Position numbers and translations under genes: made by a program. This document shows positions 32,041 to 46,372 of a stretch of 64,000 nt of DNA, in pieces. Origin of the DNA: Scortum barcoo (lineage: Eukaryota; Chordata; Actinopteri; Centrarchiformes; Terapontidae); the NCBI GenBank assembly GCA_023238725.1, contig CM041534.1, positions 2,060,449 through 2,124,448 on the forward strand. Direction: 5' to 3'. The notes under the pieces were generated by a model. It saw only the letters and a program-made list of their open reading frames with translations. It did no database searches and was not told the origin of the DNA. Every line of letters begins with the position of its first letter. The stretch's first letter is position 1.

Positions 32041-32894
32041 TCTCAAAAAAAGGAGACAATAACTGTCTGGCATCCACTTTCTCTGAACTCACCAAAGGTG
32101 TACGGTTACACAATAAGTCATAAAATTCATTTTGAGGACAAATGACATGTTTGTTCCTGAACAAAGGCCTTTGAATTATTACAAAGTTCATAATGCATAT
32201 CAATTGAAAAGTGCCTGTAGTCGCAATCAAAATTCAAAAGCAAGCATAAAATGGAAAATGAGAAGTAGGCATAAAATTATTCCAACAAACATCAAAGGGT
32301 TTTGTGAATTTGGATTGGAGGCAGTGGTACTCTTTCATCGGATTATGTGCAGTAAGAAACACTTCTATTCAGCATTCAATTTTCCAACAATTCTCAGGCA
32401 TAGAATGAGCCTCTGCTATATTGATGTAAGGTTAGTCAGTGGCATAGCTGCAGTTTCACCCCGTTTACCACCAGCACTGAAATGAAAAACCCTATCTGGT
32501 CACATATGATGCGATCACTGCCTCTGGCCTCCACGCTTCAACCATGTCCAAAGCTTTTTCTTGTCAGCCGGGGTTTGAAGGTGAATTTATTGTACAATGT
32601 TGAACTTCTATTAAATGTGGTGTGAGAATGCTTCCTGCTACAAGCAAAGGTGATAAAAAGAAAACTGATCATCCTTGCGATTTAAACACAGCGTCATGTA
32701 GAACATTTCTTGCATTTCAGATTGTGGCCTGGCAGGAGTTTTGCACCAGTTCATCAAAAGCACAGTTGCATCAGACAAAGATGTGACTTTCCTATGTTGA
32801 ATTATCATGTTCAATTAATATTCACTCACTGGAAACCAAGATGGGTGATGATTGGAGTTGAGGGGATGTAACAGGCTATAATGAGTGCTTACAT

Positions 32895-33245
32895 TCCTAC
32901 ATGTTAGATGAACTTATGTTTAGGAGTTTGCTATTATTACCTTAGCTTACCTTATTATCTTAGCTTAGCGTATCAGTATTCGGCTGAGGTTGATGGAAAA
33001 GTCATTAGTTTTTTAGGTATTTCATCACAAGCCAAAGTACTGAAACAGTTAGTTTGATGATGGTGCTAAATGATAAGGTTAGGGATCACCATTGCAAGTT
33101 ATTGCAATTCATAAGCAGTCAGTAAGAGTCATCACCTGGGAACCATGAATGTGTATATAAGAAATTGACATACTTTAGTCTTTACCAAAGCGGTGGACAG
33201 AACAACAGACCAGTCTTGCCATTCCTCGAGTCAGACCACTTGCAA
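32895..33245 (+). repeat. dispersed fish repeat, copy C
   Basis: Contains TTATCTTAGCTTAGCGTATC, GGCTGAGGTTGATGG, AAAGTCATTAG, GATGATGGTGCTAAATGA, GGGATCACC, GGAACCATGAATGTG and a terminal GGTGGACAGAACAACAGACC. This is the most complete of the four copies here. It is decayed and non-coding. Confidence 0.65.
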
Positions 33246-36200
33246 GATATACTGCATCCTAAAAATGTGTAAGTACATGTTTAATGTTGAACTTTTGAGT
33301 TAGTTTACTTTAGTTTAGTTAGTTACTTCTTTTTTTTTTTGGATCTTGTGGTTTAATTTTTGAACATATAGTTACATATATGTGGATATGCTGATTCATG
33401 TCCATTTTAGGGACAGAGGATGGCATTGATAACTCATCTGAACCCTGTGGATTCTCATTTCATTTCACTCTCATTTAACTACTGATTCAAATGCTAGACC
33501 TTCAAATAAATTATGCTGATATTTATTTCTACGCTTATTTGCCTCACTTTGTATTGATTGCCAAGCGAGCTGTTTGTGGGGCTTTCAAAATTCTCCATAT
33601 TGCTCCATCAACAAACTAGTAAAAGCCTCTCCGAGTCACATGAGACAGTCCTTTTGCTTTCATTACTCATACAAATATTAATAATGAAATAAATTTAATA
33701 AGGGCAGTTTGCAGTTTCTGAAAAAAATCCCCATGATGCTAATTTCTTAAAGACCAAAACAACAACAGTGTCTGACTTAACTAGTGATCAATTGGATCCG
33801 CATCTGAATCCTGAGGCTTTCCATAAATAATGTTTTACGCATATTCATGAAAACAGAGTATCACAGTTTTACACCCAAGGCTAGATTCAAATCTTTTCTC
33901 CAAATGTTAAAACCATGACAGATTGCAGAACTTTAACGCATTCTAGCATCTGATCTAATATCACATGTACATGCACTGAGAGAAAACCAGCTGAATGACT
34001 TTTCTGTGGATGTAGGAACCAAGGAGCTGTCATTTGCACATCTTCCCATGAAAATCTCATTTAATCTGTCCTGTTTGAGTTTGTTGGTTAAGAGGTTGAC
34101 CTGCAAATGCAATGAATAACATTTGGAAGTGGGTATGTCACCTTGGTCAGATATTATGCATCTAGATGCCCTGCAAGAGACGAAGATGAATAAATAAATC
34201 AGGTGTTTTTGAATATGAGTAGGATCTAATCATCGCCTTATTGTCAGGCTTGATTTACAATGCAAACACCAGGAGGCGAGGCCTTGATGGCGATGAGTAA
34301 AACGGTAGAGGGGAGGGTGGAATGGTAATGAGATTGGGGCGGCTGGGGTGCGGTGGGGTGAGGGGTCTGTGTATACACATTTGGAGCCGGACTCAACACA
34401 GAAACCAGAAAACACACAGATCAGAGCACAAACAAGCCACACACACGCAGGAATGGGCATGCATGCAAACATAGGCATGTATATTAATGCACAAATACCA
34501 ACATTAAACACAAAGATAGCAAAGCTTCAACCAGTGTCATCCTGAGGGCGATATCACACACCCGTCTCTCACTCTAACGCACAAGCACACATACATCCCT
34601 ACACTCACACTCTAAGGCGCAAGTGCATACACAGCCAGAGGCGAAAACAGTCTCACCAGTGGTCTTAAGGCTACAAATCCCCCCCAGGCTAAAGTGAGCT
34701 CCACACATACTACAGTCAGGACCCAGTCCACACTCCCAGACCACCTCATTAACCTAAGCCAGCAGCTCTCCCTCCACCCAGCCTCACACCCTGCTCCTCT
34801 CCAGCCCATACTTACAATTCATGCTAGTATCATTTATTCATCTGCTCTTGTTGATTGGACTCATCCTCGCCCACAAGACAGATATAAGGCATGGATTTGA
34901 AGCCTGGTGAAGGACGTTCCAACATTGTTGTGGACATTGTTGAACACAGGTTCAGTGAGATAAGGGCAAAAGTGTTCATATCAGGCATTGATGGACAGAA
35001 GTTTGCATGTGATTTTATATTTCTGCAATCTTCTAGAAGTTCCTCAGTGTTACTTTGCGGTTACTTAAAATGCGGCAAAGCCATGATGTTTTGTTGTTAA
35101 AATGACACACAAAGAATAAGAGAGTTCTGATATGAGGAGACTTTGCTCATATCCAACACCACAGTGCTGTATTGCTTTGCTGCTTATGCATTTTGACCAG
35201 CTCATGGTGGAGTTGGCCATTGAGCAAGTGGAAATCAGTTAAGTGATCCAAAGATTTAGTCAGGTATAAATAAATACAAATACAGCATGATCTCACAAGG
35301 TTAAATCTGTACAATGCAACTGCCCTTCAGCAGCCCAGTGGAAGGCAACTGACTTTCTTTTTTCTTACTTTTGTAGTTTTTAATAAAATTGATAAGCTGC
35401 ATCAACATTATTGTCAACATGATGCTGCTTTCATGAAGAACACTGACGTTTTCCTCTTCTCACTCCCCGGGTTAACTTCAGTCAAAGGGATCCTCTGACT
35501 CGTCCTTATCAATTTCCAATGACATTTTACGCTTGAATTTAAATCTATAACCTTTCCAGTTTATTCTTTCATACTGAACTTCTTAATGAACGTCCTTCAC
35601 ATATTCAAATATGCCCCCCAGCCATAATGAAGACACAAGGATTTCCCTCGGGTATGACAGTTTGCAAGATTCATTGCTTTCTTTCTAACTGCTGACAATG
35701 GCGTCTGTGCTCCAATCTGACTGCAATTCTTGTTTTCTTTGTATTTATGCAAATGTTTGTTTGGATATTACAGATTCCAGTTTGATTGTGTTCCTTCCTG
35801 CTTTTAAAAATTAGATTAAAGTCTCAAGTAAAATGGATAGTGGTAAAACTACAGTACAGTGGAACATTTTTGTAATTCCCCAAGGACAGGTGGTTTGCAT
35901 GCAAATAACCTTATTAGCATAGCTAAAAGCTCCTTTTATAATGAGGTGAGTTTTTTTTCTGAAGAGACTAAACATACAAGACAACACTGAAAAGAATATT
36001 CAGGCTGCAGGTAATGATTGTACCATCTTTAATCATCTGTATGAAGAGGTGCCTGATTTTTAACCTTCTGTTTTTTTTATTTGACTAAAAAAACATAAGA
36101 CAGAAAGGAAGCTCATATTCATGTCTCTATTCTAGTCCTGCTTCTGCAATTAAAATGCAAATCATGTGTCAAACAACAAGCCTCCCTAAATGTGGGATTT

Positions 36201-37469
36201 AACTTTTTTTTTTTTTATTTAATCTTGTTTCTGCAATACAAAACTACAAACATTGGATTGGATAATTAATGGCAGGTGGGTAAATAAAGGGAACACAGTC
36301 AGCAGAATTACAGAAGGTGTATTAAATATAGCACTACATAGGAGATATATAGGAAGTTATTTCAACACAAAAATAGAATCAATGCATACAAGGGTGATTG
36401 TATGGTTGATTACTGTGTCACGTTATCATCACAATAATCAATAATCTCTTAATTAGAACAGAGATCCTCTTTGCAGTAAAGTGAAATACCAAAACAACTG
36501 AGTGAGCTCTCATTAATGTGAAACCAGCTTCCCATTGGCTACAGCACAAATATGCCAGCATGGAGGTTTGCTTCCTCCCAGTAGGCTGCAGCATGCTCCT
36601 CGATCCTCCTACATAAAAAATGATAATAAGAACATGGACATGCTCCGCTACATATATGAGGCACACATGGCAAACATGGCGCGTGGCGACCAAATGGTTG
36701 CCCTGCTTCACTGAACTTATTTTTGTTTCAGCTCTTTGGTGGATAAATTTACACAAACTGGCGCTACATCATTTCCTAAAACAAACAAACACACTCACAC
36801 AGGCACATGAACACACATATTCCCGGGAAGCGGGTGGGTGGGGTGGGTGGAGAGTGCCAACATTGCACTCCCCTCCACTAACAAAAATAGCACTGCGTCT
36901 GTATGGTGCAAAGGCTCACAGAGCCACGGATGAGATGATGTTTACTAGAACATGGATCTCAAGCCATATTCATTAAACTGATATTCTATATTGTATCATC
37001 TTATTATATATTTATTCTTGTTGTCAACAAACCCCATGAAAAGACTGAACAACCATCAATGTGTCTCACTAACAGGTACTGTGTGTGAATCCACAGCCTA
37101 ATATTTCTCATTCCTCTGTACCATAGATCTTCATTGTTGTCCAAAAACTATTGAAAACACATCACTCAGCCACACTGCACTGGGTGACATGTCCCTTTGT
37201 CCCATTGTGATGAACATTGGCACTGTAGTTTATTTTGATTCAATCACACAGAAACCATCCTGCTGCCATAAATACTTAACAGCACATCAAATCAGCGGCT
37301 TAAAATAGTCCCCAACAAATGCACTATTTAGTCCTGTTTGAGTAGTGTTTGCTAGACTACAGTGCCCAGCTGTTTCTGGAAATTACTTTTTTAACAAGAC
37401 CCTACAGAGTCTACAGCCATGCTACATACTCACAATGACACACAGAGGTTTAGCAGGCAGTGTTTACCA

Positions 37470-37735
37470 TGTTTATTTTAGTTTACTATGTGAGCATGCT
37501 AACATTTGCTTATTACAGTTAACCACAAAGCTAGTTGAAGCTGAAGGGACTGTCATCAGTACTTCAGGTACTATTGGACACACTCCAGTTTTGACCTGAT
37601 AACGGCACTAAATGAAGTCAGAGGATCATGAAAATTGAAATTCATCCTGAGGGGAATGTCTGTACCACATTTCCAACATCCAACTGAGGAAAAGTCAGAA
37701 GATCATGTCAGTAAGGTTCATCCTCTTACCAACAC
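37470..37735 (+). repeat. dispersed fish repeat, copy D
   Basis: Contains GTGAGCATGCTAACATTTGC, TTTTGACCTGATAACGGCAC, GAAGTCAGAGGATCATG, and two TTCATCCT blocks (one followed by GAGGGGAATG). Same family and orientation as copies A to C, truncated at its end. Confidence 0.6.
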
Positions 37736-39412
37736 AACTGCCTTTTGTTTTGCACAATCCATCCTTTAGGTCACTCAGACTGACTGCCAAAGCTAAAACT
37801 AAAACCATTCATGATCAGTGTTTCAGTGGAACCAGTTGGGGCTGAGAGCCTGGGACAGAGTAGTAAAGTCAGTCAAGTCAGTCGAGTATTGAGGGATGGA
37901 CTAACATATGGCTGGTTCTGGGGTCTTCACTGTTGACAGTGAGAAAAATACAAAATGTTGCCAGCCTTATCATTTTAGGTTGGAGTGAATAGTAGGTCAT
38001 ATGAGATGGCCTGGCAGGTCTCTGTCACATCCTCATCCAGATGATAAGAGAAATTCATCAGCGCATTCGGGATGTACAGCCTCAATAACTATGTCTTGAT
38101 TAATAGTGCCACTGCTTCCTTCTACTGAAATCAAAGAGGAAGATTAGGAACACAGAAGAGAAATTAACTGATGTTTGATTCAGCCACGCTGTATTCTCTG
38201 CTAAAGAGATTCATAGATGTTTTAGTATGAGATCTGTACAGATACGCATACTCCTGCATGCACCTTGTGATCCGTTCAGCTGCGGACAAGCAGCTCCAAG
38301 AATAGCAGCTCAGGTATTTTGATGTTGAAAGGTGGTGCGGGGCCGTGTGTCCTGCAGTCGACACACACAGGAGGAGCATTTCCTTTGCTAAGCTGATAAC
38401 CATCAGAACACTGAAGGTAGAAAAATTCTAGCTGGAATTGGAACAGCCAAGCTCATGGAGAGGAAATGTAATCTACAAGAGTTTCCTGCTGAATCCTTTC
38501 CAGACACTTTGCTCTGCTTCGCTTTCCATCTCTTTCCCGCCACCACTTCAGTCCTTCTCTTCCTCCACTGTCATGTTTTCTGGCACATACATTGTGCAGC
38601 TTATCTGCTGTTGCATCGAGCAAGGTTCCTTTTTTAAAAGGATAGTGCCATCCGTGTCACTCCGGAACAACTTTAGCTACTGGTGGGGCGACGTGACTAT
38701 CAAGTGAATGACACTGGATGCAGGGTGGCTTATTAGCTTTAACATTTAACTCTATACAGAATAAATGATGCAGGTATGCAATAGCAGGTATTTCAAATAA
38801 ATGCTGATAATGAACCTTTTGCTGATTTGTTTAGGACATTTTGTGATGTGACACACCCATTAAAATAATTTCTCTATTACCTTGTAAAAAAAATGTTAAA
38901 GGTTATTGCTTAGTACAAAAATAATTTCTAGTAAAGTTTTGCACGTCTGCTTATCAGCACACTATCAATAGCATGTAAGCAATGCAGTCCAACATCCCAG
39001 AAAATCATCCATATCACTTTGAGTTGAATTGCTGTGGGAGTTTTCAGGTTTTCATCTAGCAAAACTGGCTGCAATTTGCTTTCCCATGTCCAGCATTCAT
39101 TTCTTTACTTCACTTAGGAAATTTGTACCTCCAAAATAGTCACAAACAAAAGGAAATGAACCTCTATGTAACAATGTAACAATGTTTTCTATTTGTCTTG
39201 GACCTTTTAACAGGTAGTTGAAGCTGTTACTGGCAGTACATCCCCCGGGGCTGCACGGCTGATGTTTGAGGTCAAACTCTGCTGAACTCCTATGTAGGTG
39301 TGCATATGCTGAAAATTAGAAATGTTCTACAAAAACTGAAAGTGAAATTTAATTTTAAATGGACCCAGGCATATGCAGAAAGCACTGTTGCACTACCCCC
39401 ACCACCACTAGC

Positions 39413-39413
<1 letters not shown>

Positions 39414-39445
<32 letters not shown>
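39414..39445. repeat. (AC)n microsatellite
   Basis: 16 uninterrupted AC units; a (CT)n run follows at 39525-39542. Confidence 0.95.
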
Positions 39446-39447
<2 letters not shown>

Positions 39448-41239
39448 CCTCACAATGAGATCAGCAGAAGGGAATATTTGAGGAGTGGTGAGGGATTAAT
39501 GGGAGGGGATTAGCAGGTGGGTGGCTCTCTCTCTCTCTCTCTGTGTATGTGTGTGTGTGCTTGTGCACGTCTGTACGTGTGTGACGGCAGTGTTGGCCAC
39601 TTGAATGTCGGCAGAGCTCAGCTTGTGGAGGGGAGGTTGGTGAGTTTGTCTGGGAGGGACAAGCCAGGCGGGCTACACAGAACCAGAGGATGACTGAGCA
39701 GACAGGCATGTACAACAGGTCTGCGCTGAGGAGCCCAGCCAGGGTAATGACAGGTCAGACTCTTTGAGCATGAGCAAAGCAGCCAGTAAACAGAGACATC
39801 TGGCTATTTGGTTTGGTAGAGGTATGACTACTTGATGAAAAAGCTGTCAAAGGTAATTTGCATACCACAAGAAGTTACATTTGTTTATAATAAAAACTGA
39901 AATACTGTTTGTAGCTTAAACTGACAAATCTGGTGAAAACTGATGAAAAGTTAATGAGGATGAACCTCACTGAAGGTCAATTTATCAAACTTAAAATATC
40001 TACAGCTGCCTGTTTTGAGCCTATAGCCTGTTAGTATACATTTTGGCAAATCTACGTCATGAGAGGTCCTGCTGCTTTGGCTGATAACAGTCCCTGTTTA
40101 TACTGTGCAGACAACAATCACCTGGATTACTTTGATACTGAAGAAAAGTGTGAATCTCATGACTATGAGACAGCATCTGAAATCATAAGAGGTGACGTCT
40201 TTCCTTTATCTAGGAGATCCTGTCACCAGTATAAATGTTCCATTGTTCCAGTTCCACTGATTGTAGCAGTGTGTGTACGATGTCTTTGAGAAAATGTGTG
40301 ACGTTTCTGGAAAATTGTTGTCAACAGTCCGGTAAGAGAATGGGGGGAATATATAGTGTATACTAATGCAAGAAAATGATACAGACATGCAGCTGTTCAG
40401 AGCTTATTATCTGTTCATATACAAATAATATACTTCATATTTCTTTACATCTCTAGTAGGTGACATAAGAAGCTGTCAAATTCAAATAGGTAACCAAATG
40501 CTCTTAAGATACAATCTGTCAACTGTATGATACTGAGTGAATGCCATCCATTTGTCATAGATGAGCTCACATATTTCTGCAAACTGAGGTGCACGAGATC
40601 CAAAGCTGAAGCCATGTAGAAAAGAAGTCAGGCAGAGGGGGACAAACAGAAAATGAAGTGGAGCCGGAGTCGTCTGCAATGCGAAGACCAAATAATGAGG
40701 CCAACACCAGTGGTGTTTGCTGCTCTTGGCTGGACGGCCGCTGTTTGTCTTAGCGTCGGGGGGCAAAGAGAGCCCGGCAGCTGAATGGAATTCTTGGAAA
40801 CACCAAACAAACCCATATTAAATTTCTTCTGAAATGCCATGGGGAGAGGCATGGAGCATGTGTGTCAGGGGAGAACGGACAGAGAAGTGGACAGCGGAGG
40901 TACAGAGGCACAGGCAGGTGAGGGGGAGGCACAGTGTGAAGAGATGGGTGGGCAGAGAGCTGACAATAAAAAGGCAAAGTGGGAGAGAAAGGGGTAGGAA
41001 GACAAGGAGAGGCAGGGAAAGACAGGATTGTAGGCTGTAGGGTGGACATGGAAAAAGTTAAGGGGGGAGTGGAGAGTGCCAGGTCAAGCTGAAGGTAACG
41101 AAGAAACTGTTAGAGGAAAAAAGAGAAAGTAAGAGTGGCGGTAGTAGAGGGACATATCCACCTAGCATGAGAAAATGGGTTTAAAGAGTCAATTTTCTCT
41201 CCCAGTAAATTTTCAGTATATGCACAACCACATGCGTAG

Positions 41240-41470
41240 CTGTGTGTCCGGTCATCAGAGCGAACAGGGAGTCTGGTGGAGGTTTGGCAGCCACTAGAAG
41301 CATGTTAATGCCCCTTTGAGAGAGGCTCTGCGTGGGTACCTGTGTTGCTGCACAGCTAGCATCTCTGGAGAGGCCCTCCTGATGTTTGTGTGGGAGAGTC
41401 AGTACCTAATCCTAGCCCAGGTGCCGTATCGCTGGTTAACATTACTGTGCGTCAGGTTGGAATATCTTGC
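41240..41470. promoter_or_regulatory. candidate conserved non-coding element
   Basis: A 230-bp unique, balanced-composition stretch with retained CpGs (GTGCCGTATCGCTGG) and AT cores (CATGTTAATGCCCC, CTGGTTAACATTAC). No repeat or coding signature. Confidence 0.25.
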
Positions 41471-42479
41471 AAAAATGGTAAAATCTCAGTAATCAGCAAG
41501 GCTGTGTGTTAAGCAACGCTCATGTGCGACGATGGAAGATCTTGCTACTTGGTTGGCCATGCCTTCACCAACAAACCAACGCTTCTACTGACCTCGTGCA
41601 TTTCAGCAGAAGAAAGTTCTGACATTTTTCTTTTAACTTCCTGTCTACAGCAGAAGTGGGAACAGTATGAGGATTGTGAGCAGTATGACAAACAAACAAA
41701 CCACTATTTAGGTTGCTGCGCTCGTTAGCCTTGATCAGTTCTCCATCCACACGGCACCAGAACCACATGCTCATGTTGTCTCAGTCAGGGGTCAGATGTG
41801 TTTTTTTAAGTGTTAACAATAACAGAAGTCATCTGAGTGTGGTCATTCGTGTGTTAATAGAGTATTTCTTCGAAAGACAAAACCAGAAATGGACAAACAT
41901 AAAAATGCATGAACTGCATGAGGTCAATTTTGAGCATTTTTTCTTCCTTTGATGACATGTTTTAAGATCATGTTCTTGAACACACAAGAATTTTGAAATG
42001 ATTGGCTTCTGCTTGTTTCTTCCTTTAGGTGGTGCACTGTGCCTGATTTTTGCCTGAAGCAAATCTGCCAGCACATATTTGATGAATTGATGACTAGTAT
42101 TGTTTTTTTCTATGTGAGACAAGTGATACATAGAAGTTTTCTTCTTTAAAAAAACTGTTTGGATATAGCAATGCCCTAAAGGAGAAGAAGACAGGCAAAG
42201 AAGACAAAAGATAGACAAAGCCTCACCAGACTACAGGGAACCCAGAAAGATGTATACACACTTATTCTAGAGACAAAAACAAATGCCATTCATTTATTTA
42301 AATGGGGAAATAATTCTCTACAGCCATCAAAAACACAAAACTGCAGGTGCATCAACAACAACCCCCCTGAGGAGAACTTGACAAACCACAGCTACAGACT
42401 GTGAGCCAGATCGAGGTCTGCTTTGAGGGTCTACAGCCTCGCATTCTCCCTCTCTGTCTCCCCCCTCCCCCTCTCTCTC

Positions 42480-42620
42480 TCTCTGGGCTGAAGGGACATC
42501 TGGAGCGCATTAAGGCACTAAGGACATTGGATCTCCCCAGAGCGCCTGACTGGATGGGTGGCCCGCTGTAGCCCCCTTTCAGCAGCAGGGCCCAGCACTA
42601 CCTGATTGATAGAGGGAGCC
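42480..42620. promoter_or_regulatory. candidate conserved non-coding element
   Basis: Follows a (CT)n run. Contains GGAGCGCATTAAGGCAC and GAGCGCCTGACTGG. It looks unique and GC-rich for the region. Weak, by inspection. Confidence 0.2.
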
Positions 42621-43499
42621 CCACACGAACACTTAACACTCACACACACTGACAAATCCCACACAGTTGACATACAACGTGGACCACTGAAACATCGGTG
42701 GTGCTGCTAACATGGATTAGTATGGGCATGTATACTTCCGCCTTTCACTGTGTATAGTTTGGCCTATCACTCATGCATTATTCCTACAAAGTTACCCCAC
42801 ATACTACGAGTAAATTTAGAGCTAGTGTGTTGAGGTGCATTATTATAAAAGTTTGTAATCAAAAAACACAATCTGTCTTGGTTTTAATGTCAGTAACAAT
42901 GCCTGCCATATGGAAGTAATAAGCGAATGCACGAATACAGCTCTGAACTCCATGACAACATGCAATGTCTTTGATGCCTGAAGATTTTCAAAGCATTTCC
43001 TGACACCTCATTCACACAAATAAAAGATGTGAATCAAAGCCCACCTTGTTTCTCAGAATTGTTCTTTTCATTTAAGCACAGACTAGACGTTTCTATGAGA
43101 TTTTTTCAGCAGATGCTCCCCATGCAATGAGAAAACAAACTTTTTCAAAGGAGGAAAGTTCAAAGAACCTCCTCATTTCCAGTAAATTGCTTTGCCTGAT
43201 TTGCCATTTCAAATAAATTGCAGTGCTGGCCAAAATTTGTAATTCACAGGAAGTCGTCCCCTCAGCCGCACAGAAGAAGTTAATCCATATTTCACGTTTG
43301 AATATAAGATGGAAGCGGAGAAAAAGGGAAGGAAAGAGAAGATAGGTAACTCCTTGCCAGGAGATGAGGAGCGGGAGGGGAGGGGTGGTGGGAGAAGCTG
43401 TGGGAGTGGAGAAAAGGCGAGAGAATGGGAAGAAACAGGCGCCATTTAGAGTAAATGGCATCCAAAAACCCTCTCCAATTATCTTTGCCTACCATGCCA

Positions 43500-43745
43500 G
43501 TGAGACTGACTTAATTAAAATGACTTGAGAGGGAGGGGAGAGAGGAAGGAACTGCCAGTGATTGAGGGGGCAGGCAGGCGACATATCTGCACCGAAACAC
43601 AAAGCTCAGGCATCTCGCAGGCTGTCGACCACTCTCCCTTTTCAATTCCCGACTTCAAAAGAGAATAAAGAAATAATAATAAAAAAGAGAGGGGGCTCTC
43701 ACCATTCGCAGCCATGTAATTGCGCTATTTAAATCCTACATTTTT
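43500..43745. promoter_or_regulatory. candidate conserved non-coding element
   Basis: Contains GACTTAATTAAAATGACTTG at one end and CATGTAATTGCGCTATTTAA at the other, with a CpG-containing middle (GGCAGGCGACATATCTGC). Homeobox and octamer-like cores, no repeat landmarks. By inspection only. Confidence 0.3.
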
Positions 43746-46298
43746 ACCATTGTTAGAATATTCGTTGGGGGAAAGAGGAATGTATAAAAATGGATAATAA
43801 AACAGTTTTTTTGTGCTCCTGTCTGACTCCCCCCCCCTATAATCCTTCTTCCTTTTTCTGAGAAAAACCTCTGACAGTGACCTTTTCGCATGAGGTCTGT
43901 TTCTATGGTAACAACGTCCAGCCCCTCTCTGTTTGGTGTTTTCCTGTCATCGGGCGACCAAAACTGGCCCACTTCCGACTAAAAGGAAGAATGCATCACA
44001 TTTAAAGATTTGTTTGTGTGTCTTTTGTTTCATGTTTCCACTCGTGCATCTGCAGGGCTGGGGAGAAGCAGAGAGCATCTTCTGCTACAAAGACAAGAAA
44101 TCATGAAGACCATTTGGCCTTTTTGACAACATGAGTTTTGTTTTTGACTTGTGGACCAGAGTGTAGAAAAAACAAAATCTCAAAGTATGAAGTCTCCTGA
44201 GACAGTCACTTTGATGCACCTTGCTGTAGGTATTTAACAATTAAAGAGTCAGAACCTGTTCAAAATTAACAGCATCACAAAATGTTCTATACAGATTTTA
44301 ATTTATTAACCTATGAAAATTGTAAGTTACCTTGGGTTTTTTAATCTTGTTTTTTTTTATCTATTTTGGCATCCAAGCTGCTATGTCAGTTGGGAATAAA
44401 TCCATGATTTTCAGTTTGAAATACATTATATAGCCAAAGTATCCAAGTCCATTCTAGTGTGTGTGCACTGGAGGCTCCCACCTCACACTTCTCTGAGATT
44501 CATTTTGGACCATGATTGGCTCCTACTAGTTCTAAATCCTGCTGGCACGTCCAGGTGTTACACTGAGATTTAAGGCAGACACGGAGAAACTTTCCTCTGA
44601 AGGATGAATGTGAAAACATCTAGTATCAAACTAGAGCTGGAAACATTACCAATTCATTTGTCACTGTTTGCACCACTAATGTTTGGTTGTAATTTACTGG
44701 TGTTCCTTGGATCAAAAGCTCAGCCAACTCATTGTTGTCTTTGTATCGTCACATGGCAGGATTTATAGTACTTTCCAAGCATCTTTAAAAAAGGGATTCA
44801 TTACAATATTTGCATTAACATCACTTTTACCAAAAGCTCTGATCTGTCTGTTATGAAAAAGAATAATCTAATAATGTATCACAGGTTACATTAAAAACAT
44901 TAAATTACAATATTATATGTGAAGAGGTTAAATAATACCACTAAGTGCAATAAGGTTCGGATGGTAAAAGTTTAAAATATGTGCATAAATGAACATGTAA
45001 AAATGAGCATAGAGCAAAATTATGTCTAAAATGTGTTGCTTTCCAAATAGTTTTATAACTCAGTGTCCTTTATAAACCATGGGAGTCAAATTAAATTCAG
45101 TTTGCATTAAACTATGTGCCACTTATGTCAATAAAAAAGCTCACACACAGACACACACTCCTCTCACACCTTGATCAGCCAATACACAGGAGCTGTTCAT
45201 GTGTCACAGCTAACACCTGTTACTGTGCTTTTGTCTTGTGAGCTTATTGTAGTCGACTGTACAGTATTTCTCACTAAACACAACACAAACTCAGGCTGTG
45301 TCATCAAATGTGTTTGCACAGAAGGTTGGTGGGCGCTATAATTTGAAGTTTAAGTGTGAGAATAAGCTGTATATGAAAATTGCCAGGATTGAGCCACCAC
45401 TGTATCAGTATACATTGGCTGGAAAGAGTAGGCAAAGGCAGCTTGGCCGTAAATCAAAGGAAAAGGAAAGACTGCAGTGATTAAAACTTTGAAAAGACCT
45501 GTTGGTACATTTGCGTAAAAGTTAATATATTTCATTGCAAAACATGACCATTTATTAAGTAGAAGGAAGTGATAAATAATTTTTACTTCTCAGACTGCAC
45601 ATAAATACTTTGAGACAACACACTGTTTTTGATGTTACTGAAACAAGTTTTCTAATAAGTAATACATTTGATCAGACACTATCTGAAAGGTTTGAGGCTC
45701 AGTGTGTGTGCGTGTGTGTGTGTGTTTGAGGCAGAGAGAGAGAGCAGGAGGGGGGTTGAGTTAGTATGACAACCACTATTTTGATGGGGCCAAAGCCAAG
45801 TATCTCCACATATCCACTTTCCCTCTCCTATTCATCCCCTGTCCTCCCTGCTTTTCCATCTCCAGAGCCCTCCCTTTCCTCTTCTCTCCCCGTCTCTCTC
45901 CATCCCCCCATCTTCTTTCTCATTTTCGCCATTGCTCCCTCCACTTTCTTCCTAAACTCACATTCGCCTCTTTTCACTGATCCCACCCCCCCCTTGCTTT
46001 TTTCCTCTTTCTCAGTGTCTTGCCCTGCTCAGGGAGCTTCACATTCCCTTGTGTTGAGCTTAGAGAGTAGTTAAAAGAGGGAGAGGCAGAATATTAATCA
46101 TCTGAATGTGGTTTGAATGTGGTTGTTTGTTGGTTTTTGGGAAAGATGACACTTAATGCACTGCTTTGGCCATGTCCCATATTATCTCAGGGAAACATCC
46201 AATGCCAACAGTCTCTGAATTGAAAGAGATACAGATAGTGAGGATCGACTCCGTACCCTTAACCCCTAGTACACTTTTCAGTGGCCAGATTGTTCTCC

Positions 46299-46372
46299 CC
46301 ACACACACACGTGCACACACAAATACACACAAACACACACACACATACAGTACACACATACACACACACACC
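46299..46372. repeat. CA-rich microsatellite cluster
   Basis: Several (CA)n runs separated by short interruptions. The open frames on both strands across it are low-complexity artefacts. Confidence 0.9.

Noticed and set aside
34230..34900. Several 65- to 93-codon frames on both strands
   Set aside because: Short, CA-rich, mutually overlapping, with no family resemblance or splice context.
40750..41049. 99-codon Pro/Leu/Ser-rich minus-strand frame opposite a 68-codon Arg-rich frame
   Set aside because: Derives from a purine-rich stretch on the plus strand; low complexity and no homology recognised.
43093..43715. Cluster of minus-strand frames rich in Phe/Ser/Pro
   Set aside because: They come from GA-rich plus-strand sequence; no coherent protein or splice structure. 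Part of the interval is better viewed as a candidate regulatory element.
44424..44645. Possible DNA-transposon end (TATATAGCCAAAGTATCC)
   Set aside because: Resembles a known fish element end, but no matching opposite end or target duplication was found.
45298..45480. 60-codon Lys/Arg-rich plus-strand frame
   Set aside because: It begins at a non-ATG codon and matches no family; no splice or promoter support.
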